Positions 30,190 to 35,954 of a stretch of 35,954 nt of DNA are shown here, in pieces. The position numbers and the translations under genes were made by a program. The notes under the pieces are model-generated. The model was not told the DNA's origin. It made no database searches and saw nothing but the letters and a program-made list of their open reading frames with translations. The stretch is from Parachlamydiales bacterium (GTDB lineage Bacteria > Chlamydiota > Chlamydiia > Chlamydiales > SM23-39). Where the stretch lies: assembly GCA_016935395.1 (NCBI GenBank), contig JAFGQY010000016.1:1-35954 (forward strand), read 5' to 3'. Numbering within the stretch: position 1 is the first letter of the stretch; every line of letters begins with the position of its first letter.

Positions 30190-30669
30190 TTGAAATATAA
30201 AATTTTATCTGTTTTTTTTATTTTTATTTTAACTTCATGCTATAAAAACCACCTATATGTGCAGCATGATAAGCTTAACAAAGAATATTTAGCTTCTACT
30301 TATATAGGTACTCCTGATCCCAGACAAAAACATCCGCCGGAAGGTCAGAGAATTTCTATTGCATGGGATTTTCCTCTTAGTATGTATAGAGAGAATTTGA
30401 CTATGACAACCACTGTTAGGTTATGGGATAATACTCAGGATGTATTTATTCATAAGATAGATAGAAAAAGAGGATATAAGGTTTATAAATTTCAAGATGA
30501 TACAATAGATAAGACTAAAAGAATTCTAACCTATAAGATAGATATTACCAATGAAGATGGACTGATAGTTGAGCAGTGGCGTCATCAGTTCTGGAAAAAA
30601 CAGATCAAAATTAATAAAGAAGAGCACGTCGATACTATTGTTATTGATGATGATGATGAAATGATTTAG
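30190..30669 (+). CDS. lipoprotein, hypothetical
   Basis: TTG start with upstream AAGG; signal LKYKILSVFFIFILTSC with lipobox LTSC; ORF otherwise open to 29980 antisense to the Nudix gene. Confidence 0.7.
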   Translation: MKYKILSVFFIFILTSCYKNHLYVQHDKLNKEYLASTYIGTPDPRQKHPPEGQRISIAWDFPLSMYRENLTMTTTVRLWDNTQDVFIHKIDRKRGYKVYKFQDDTIDKTKRILTYKIDITNEDGLIVEQWRHQFWKKQIKINKEEHVDTIVIDDDDEMI

Positions 30670-31675
30670 AAAAATTTTCATCAGCAAAATATATTAATTT
30701 TTCACTCTCTTCCCACCCTAAACAGGAATCTGTAATAGAAAGCCCAAACCTTAAATTTAAAGAATTTAATTTTTGATTACCCTCAAGTAAATTGCTTTCT
30801 AACATAAGACCAATAATGGGGTATTTTTGTAAAATTTTATTTTCAAAAATATACTCAAAACACTTTATCTGGTTTTTAAAGTTTTTTTGAGAGTTTCCGT
30901 GAGATGCATCGATTACTATTGGAGAGAAGAATTTTTTATTTTTCATTAAGTCAAGTGCTCTTATTATCGAACTTTCATCGTAGTTAATATTTTTTTCCGA
31001 TCCTCTTAAAACAATATGAGAATATGAATTTCCGTCAGTTACAGCCTGGCAAAGCTCAGAATCGTCATTAAGAGCAATAAAACTCTGCTTTGATCCGGCA
31101 ACTTTGGCTCCATCAATTGCAACTTCTATATTACCGTCAATAGAGTTTTTAAAACCTATTGGTATTTCATAAGATGAAGCTAGCTGTCTATGAATTGAGG
31201 AGGCAGATGTTCTGGCTCCAATAAACCCCCAAGATATTAAATCATCAAAATAGTTTAAAATGTTAGGTTGTAAAAATTCTGTAGAGATAGGAAGACCAAG
31301 TTCAGTAATTTTAATAAGCATTTTTCTAATAGTTATTATGGAATTAGAAATATCATCAGATCCATCTAATTTTGGATCATAAAAATATCCTTTCCAGCAG
31401 TTATTCGATCTAGGCTTTTCATAATGAAATCTCATTATTAATAAAACATTTTTGAGATTTTTTTGCAGATTAGTAAGATTTTTTGCATATTCCATTGCAG
31501 CTTTTTCATCATGAATAGAGCAGGGTCCTGTAAAAATAATGAGCTTTTTTTCTTTTTGTAAAAAAATATTTTTCAAATTCTTTTGAAAATTTTGAAGTTT
31601 GGTTTTTATATCAGATGTAAGAGGTAGATCGGATTTTACTTTTTTATAGGTAATTAGTTTTTTTAATAGTTTCAT
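30641..31675 (-). CDS. 3-deoxy-7-phosphoheptulonate (DAHP) synthase, class I AroF/G/H type
   Basis: FTGPCSIHD, MRFHYEKPRSNNCWKGYFYDPKLDGS, GARTSASSIHRQLAS, IDASHGNSQKN, LMLESNL, SITDSCLGWEE. Confidence 0.95.
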   Translation of the reverse strand: MKLLKKLITYKKVKSDLPLTSDIKTKLQNFQKNLKNIFLQKEKKLIIFTGPCSIHDEKAAMEYAKNLTNLQKNLKNVLLIMRFHYEKPRSNNCWKGYFYDPKLDGSDDISNSIITIRKMLIKITELGLPISTEFLQPNILNYFDDLISWGFIGARTSASSIHRQLASSYEIPIGFKNSIDGNIEVAIDGAKVAGSKQSFIALNDDSELCQAVTDGNSYSHIVLRGSEKNINYDESSIIRALDLMKNKKFFSPIVIDASHGNSQKNFKNQIKCFEYIFENKILQKYPIIGLMLESNLLEGNQKLNSLNLRFGLSITDSCLGWEESEKLIYFADENFSKSFHHHHQ

Positions 31676-31755
31676 TGGTATTATAAAATATTTTTGTTAA
31701 TCTCAAATTATGTGCAAATATACCATTTATTATCATAAGTAATAAGGAAAATATT

Positions 31756-32730
31756 TTGATTGTTTTTGAAAATGTTACTAAAAAATTTTCTAATGATCTT
31801 ATTGCTGTAAATAATATTAGTTTCGAAGTAAAAAAGGGTGAAATTCTAGTATTACTTGGCACTTCAGGAAGTGGTAAAACAACGACCATGAGAATGATTA
31901 ACAGATTGGATGAGCCCAATTATGGTAAAATTACTATTGAAGGTCAGGATATTAAAACTTTAGATCCTATAGCTCTTAGAAGGAAAATAGGATATGCCAT
32001 CCAGTATATTGGCCTTTTTAACTACATGAGCGTTAAAGAAAATATTTCAATAGTTTTAAAACTTTTAAAATGGGATCAAAAAAAAATAGATAAAAGAGTA
32101 GATGAGATGCTTTTGCTTTTTGGATTTGATCCAAAAGAATATAGACATAGATATCCACATCAGCTCAGTGGAGGAGAAAAGCAGCGTATTGGCGTTGCGA
32201 GAGCGCTTGCATGTGATCCGCCAATAGTTTTGATGGATGAGCCTTTTGGCGCTTTGGATCCGATTACAAGAGAAGATGTTAGAAATGAATTTTTAGAGCT
32301 GGAATCAGATATAAAAAAAACTGTTGTTTTTGTAACTCATGATGTTTTTGAAGCTGTTAAAATTGCCGATAGAATCGCTCTTATGGATCATGGTAAAATT
32401 TTGCAGATAGCTACACCAAAACGATTAGTAGAAAATCCTGAAAATGAGTTTGTCGAAAAATTTTTACAAAGACATAAATTTCAACTTAGCCTTTTGACAA
32501 CTCAGATAAAAGATTTTGTAAAAAAACCAGAAAATATAGAAGTGCCATTAAAAGACATTAAAGAAAAATTAAAACCAAAAGATAGTGTTATAGATGCTTT
32601 AGATCAATTTAAACAAACCAATAAATCTAAAATTCCAGTCTTAGAAAAAAACATTTTTTTGGGGTATTTGCATAAAAATGATCTTCTAAACTCTATTTTT
32701 GAAATTTTAAAAGAAAATGAAAAAATATGA
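31756..32730 (+). CDS. glycine betaine/carnitine/choline ABC transporter ATP-binding protein (OpuCA/ProV-like)
   Basis: TTG start with AAGGAA; Walker A GTSGSGKTT, LSGGEKQRIGVARAL, VLMDEPFGALDP, C-terminal CBS-like segment. Confidence 0.92.
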   Translation: MIVFENVTKKFSNDLIAVNNISFEVKKGEILVLLGTSGSGKTTTMRMINRLDEPNYGKITIEGQDIKTLDPIALRRKIGYAIQYIGLFNYMSVKENISIVLKLLKWDQKKIDKRVDEMLLLFGFDPKEYRHRYPHQLSGGEKQRIGVARALACDPPIVLMDEPFGALDPITREDVRNEFLELESDIKKTVVFVTHDVFEAVKIADRIALMDHGKILQIATPKRLVENPENEFVEKFLQRHKFQLSLLTTQIKDFVKKPENIEVPLKDIKEKLKPKDSVIDALDQFKQTNKSKIPVLEKNIFLGYLHKNDLLNSIFEILKENEKI

Positions 32731-33392
32731 ATGAATTTTTAAAATTTTTCCAAACTCATATTTTAATTAAAATGTTTCAGCATTTACAGCTTTGTTTTTA
32801 TTCCCTTTTCATAGCAATTTTAATTGCTGTTCCTTTAGGTATTTTTCTAGCTCGATTAAAATCTAAAATATTTTCATCTATTATTTTAAGATCTGCAGCT
32901 ATTTTGCAAACAATACCGGGAATAGCTCTGATAGCTTTAATAGTTGCCATTTTAGTTTTTATAAGAAGCTTTTTTGAAAACACTCCGGCAACAGGCTTTT
33001 TGCCGGCTATTATCGTTTTAAGTTTATATGCACTTTTGCCCATTTTATCAAATACATACTCTGGTATAAAACAGGTAGATCCTACTATGAAAGATGTTGC
33101 AAAAGGGCTTGGAATGACATCTAGACAAATTCTTTTTTCAGTTGAACTACCTCTTTCGCTTAGTTTGATAATTGCAGGGATTAGAATATCACTTGTTTGG
33201 ACGGTGGGTATGGCTACTTTAACAAGTCTTGTCGGATCAGGGGGCCTTGGAGATCTGATCATGCAGGGACTTAGAAGTATGCAGATTCAGTTAATTTTAG
33301 CAGGAACAATTCCTGCTGCTTTTTTAGCTTTAATTTTTGATTGGCTGCTCTCTTTTTTTGATAGGTGGGTGTCATTAAAAACTTTGAGATAA
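32727..33392 (+). CDS. glycine betaine-type ABC transporter permease (OpuCB/ProW-like)
   Basis: IPGIALIALIVAIL, YSGIKQVDPTMKDVAKGLGMTSRQILFSVELPLSLSLIIAGIRISLVWTVGMATLTSLVGSGGLGDLI. Confidence 0.93.
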   Translation: MNEFLKFFQTHILIKMFQHLQLCFYSLFIAILIAVPLGIFLARLKSKIFSSIILRSAAILQTIPGIALIALIVAILVFIRSFFENTPATGFLPAIIVLSLYALLPILSNTYSGIKQVDPTMKDVAKGLGMTSRQILFSVELPLSLSLIIAGIRISLVWTVGMATLTSLVGSGGLGDLIMQGLRSMQIQLILAGTIPAAFLALIFDWLLSFFDRWVSLKTLR

Positions 33393-33407
33393 ATATTTTT
33401 AAAAATT

Positions 33408-34316
33408 ATGGAAATTTTAAAAAAAAGGTTTTTTATTATAGGTTTTTCTTTTCTAGCTATCATTTTTCTTATGTTAACATATGATTTATCTAAAATTTTT
33501 TTTGAAAAAAATCAAATTATTGTTGGCGCAAAAAATTGTACGGAAAATCAGATTTTATCTGAGATGATTGCTATTTTAATAGAAAACAAAACCAATTTAA
33601 AAGTTAAAAGAAAGTTTTTCTTAGAGGGAACTCACATCTGTTTTGAAGCTTTAAAATCTAAATCTATCGATATTTATCCTGAATTTACAGGAACGGCCCT
33701 TTTAACTATTTTAAAAGGGAAAAAAAGTATCAATAATATTGAAAATTCTTATGAGTATCTAAAAAAAGTTTTTTTGGAAAAATTTAATATTGAATGGTTA
33801 TATCCTTTTGGATTTGAAAATAAATATGTTCTTTTGATTTCAAAATCAAAAAAAGATAAATATTCAATAAGCAAAATTTCCGATCTTAAAAATTTTGAAA
33901 ATTTAACATTTGCATTCGATCCTGAATTTTTAATAAGAGATGAACTTTTTCAAATACAAAAAAAATACTCTTTAAAAACTCCAAATATAATGATTGATCA
34001 ATCTCTTATATATTTTTCATTAAATTCAAATATTGTAGATATAGCAAACGGGTTTTCTACAGATCCTAAAATAATAAAATATGATCTTTTTACTCTAGAA
34101 GATGACAAAAAAGCCCTCCCTGAGTATTTAGCTTGCCCGATTGCCCGAAAAGATATTTTAGATAAGTACCCCCAGTTAAAAATAATTTTAAAATCCCTTC
34201 AAAATAAAGTTACTACTGAAACTATTTTAAAACTAAATTTCTTAGCTGAAGAAAAAGGCGAAAATCCATATGATATTGCTAGAGAGTTTTTATTAACTGA
34301 AAAAATTTTATTATGA
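33408..34316 (+). CDS. glycine betaine-type ABC transporter substrate-binding protein (OpuCC/ProX-like)
   Basis: IIVGAKNCTENQILSEMIAILIE, SIDIYPEFTGTALLTILKGKK; N-terminal TM, no lipobox. Confidence 0.88.
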   Translation: MEILKKRFFIIGFSFLAIIFLMLTYDLSKIFFEKNQIIVGAKNCTENQILSEMIAILIENKTNLKVKRKFFLEGTHICFEALKSKSIDIYPEFTGTALLTILKGKKSINNIENSYEYLKKVFLEKFNIEWLYPFGFENKYVLLISKSKKDKYSISKISDLKNFENLTFAFDPEFLIRDELFQIQKKYSLKTPNIMIDQSLIYFSLNSNIVDIANGFSTDPKIIKYDLFTLEDDKKALPEYLACPIARKDILDKYPQLKIILKSLQNKVTTETILKLNFLAEEKGENPYDIAREFLLTEKILL

Positions 34317-35677
34317 TAATAAATATTTTACAAAAAATTGATTTTTTCCTATGGAATGGCTTTTTGGTGTACCTTCTTTTAATTGTAGGAATTTTTTTAA
34401 CAGTTAGGTTAAAAGGTATCCAGTTTAGATACCTTATCCTATCTTTGAAATATGCTTTTAAAAGACATAGCTCAGAGCATGAAGGAGATATTTCCCAGTT
34501 TCAATCTTTGATGACCTCTCTTGCCGCTACTATTGGTATCGGTAGTATTGCCGGAATGGCAACAGCTATAACTGCAGGGGGATTCGGAGCTATTTTTTGG
34601 ATGTGGGTGGTTTCCATAATCGGGATGGCTACAAAATATTCAGAAGCTCTTTTAGCTGTAAAATACCGTGAGCAAGATGCCTCAAATCAGATGAAAGGCG
34701 GGCCAATGTATTATATTAAAAATGGCCTAAATATGAAAAAACTGGCCTTTTTCTTTGCATTATTTGGTGTTTTGGCTTCTTTAGGAGGGGGTAATTTAAT
34801 CCAGGCTCAGTCTATATCTGATGCAATTTTTGAACTTTTTGGAACTTCAAAATATTTTACTGCTATAATTTTAGCTTTTATAAGTTTTATATCTATTATT
34901 CGAGGGATAAAAAGCCTTGGAAAAATAAATTCATTTTTGGTGCCATTCATGGCTCTTTTATATGTTATTTCCGGTCTTATAATAATTGTTTTAAAATACA
35001 ATTTAATTATTCCAGGGATAATTTTGATAGTAAAATCAGCCTTTAATTTCAGAGCTGCTTCGGGTGGGGTTTTGGGTTTTTCTTTTATGAGCGCAATTCA
35101 AATGGGGTTAGCTCGTGGAATTTCTTCTAATGAAGCAGGACTGGGGTCTGCGCCAATAGCTTCTGCAGCCGCTAAAACTGACTATCCTTCCAGACAAGCG
35201 CTCATTTCAATGTCTTCAGTTTTTTTATCAAGCTTTGTTGTTTGTACGATAACGGTTTTGGTAATTGCAGTAACTAATGTATATGGAATCAGACTTATAA
35301 ACGGTGATCTTTTAAATGGTGCGCCTTTAGTTATGCACGCCTTTGAAAATGTTTTGCCTTTCGGAAAATATATTGTCGCTATAGGCGTTTGTCTTTTTGG
35401 TTTTTCTACCATTTTAGGATGGTCGTATTATGGTGAAAAATGTTTTGAATTTATTTTCAATGGCAAAAATAACTATGCTTTTAGGCTTTTATTTATTTTG
35501 ACTGTCTTTTTAGGATCTATTTCAAATATTCAAATTGTTTGGCCGCTTGCAGATATCACAAATGGTCTGATGGCAGCTTGCAATTTAATTGGCCTGTTTT
35601 TATTAAGCAGTGTTGTCTTGAAAGAAACCAAAATCTTTTTTTTGAGAAAAACAGCTAACAAAACTTTTGATTTTTAA
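34313..35677 (+). CDS. alanine/glycine:cation symporter (AGCS family)
   Basis: QFQSLMTSLAATIGIGSIAGMATAITAGGFGAIFWMWVVSIIGMATKYSEALLAVKYR, GLARGISSNEAGLGSAPIASAAAKTDYPSRQAL. Confidence 0.96.
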   Translation: MIINILQKIDFFLWNGFLVYLLLIVGIFLTVRLKGIQFRYLILSLKYAFKRHSSEHEGDISQFQSLMTSLAATIGIGSIAGMATAITAGGFGAIFWMWVVSIIGMATKYSEALLAVKYREQDASNQMKGGPMYYIKNGLNMKKLAFFFALFGVLASLGGGNLIQAQSISDAIFELFGTSKYFTAIILAFISFISIIRGIKSLGKINSFLVPFMALLYVISGLIIIVLKYNLIIPGIILIVKSAFNFRAASGGVLGFSFMSAIQMGLARGISSNEAGLGSAPIASAAAKTDYPSRQALISMSSVFLSSFVVCTITVLVIAVTNVYGIRLINGDLLNGAPLVMHAFENVLPFGKYIVAIGVCLFGFSTILGWSYYGEKCFEFIFNGKNNYAFRLLFILTVFLGSISNIQIVWPLADITNGLMAACNLIGLFLLSSVVLKETKIFFLRKTANKTFDF

Positions 35678-35865
35678 GGTTGCTGATCAGAAAATAATCT
35701 TCTAGTAGCTGAGGATACCCGTTTGTTCTTCATTCTTTGATCTTCTGCTATCTGTCTAGCAGTAGCTCTTTGTTCATGAAATTTTTTTTCAACTCTTTGA
35801 TATATTTCCGTTTCCTTTCTTCTATCCAGGGGAGGGGTATCAGGTCTGAACCCTATTGATGACAT
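35674..35865 (-). CDS. small basic hypothetical protein
   Basis: 63 aa, Arg/Lys/Glu/Gln-rich; AAGGAG upstream of the ATG on the minus strand; 4-nt tail-to-tail overlap with the AGCS gene. Confidence 0.6.
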   Translation of the reverse strand: MSSIGFRPDTPPLDRRKETEIYQRVEKKFHEQRATARQIAEDQRMKNKRVSSATRRLFSDQQP

Positions 35866-35954
35866 AATTTTATCTCCTTTTTATTTAAAAAATATTAAAT
35901 TAGCTTGGTGCAATCATTATAATTTAATTGTTAATATTATTAAATAATAAGAAA

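Noticed and set aside
31644-31919. 91-aa minus ORF across the DAHP synthase/ABC intergenic region
   Set aside because: Antisense to the ABC ATPase Walker A region and the intergenic gap; no RBS or family resemblance
32798-35412. Minus-strand ORFs at 32798-33262, 34807-35001 and 35182-35412
   Set aside because: Antisense shadows of the ABC permease and AGCS genes
1-35954. CRISPR arrays, transposases, integrases, rRNA genes
   Set aside because: No regularly spaced repeats, IS-like ORFs with terminal repeats, or rRNA-like sequence were seen; both tRNAs sit in conserved housekeeping context with no adjacent integrase

Overview
This window looks like a chromosomal segment of an AT-rich genome from the Chlamydiota, probably an environmental or Parachlamydiales-type lineage. 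The basis is EF-Tu/RpoB protein texture and gene order, not a database search. The order infA - tRNA-Thr - tuf - tRNA-Trp - secE - nusG - rplKAJL - rpoB - rpoC, then tal, then the V-type ATPase operon (atpE-DUF2764-like-A-B-D-I-K), matches the chlamydial arrangement as I remember it. fumC and deoC follow the ATPase operon without a gap. The second half is accessory. It has a small 96-aa ORF ending in a CaaX-like motif (CSIL), two tandem radical SAM/SPASM-like paralogs and an MFS transporter. The first radical SAM gene and the MFS gene share a near-identical 43-bp upstream element. After that come a Nudix hydrolase, a lipoprotein convergently overlapping a class I DAHP synthase, an OpuC-type glycine betaine ABC system, an AGCS symporter and a small unknown protein. 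The strongest leads are: (1) a 363-aa protein inserted between rpoC and tal with three repeats resembling the eukaryotic mitochondrial carrier (SLC25) family; (2) the 96-aa ORF + radical SAM pair + MFS cassette, which could be a peptide-modification (RiPP-like) system or include a host-prenylated effector; (3) a tightly overlapping operon of two tiny signal-peptide/TM proteins flanking a secreted protein upstream of tal. No CRISPR array, transposase or rRNA was found.
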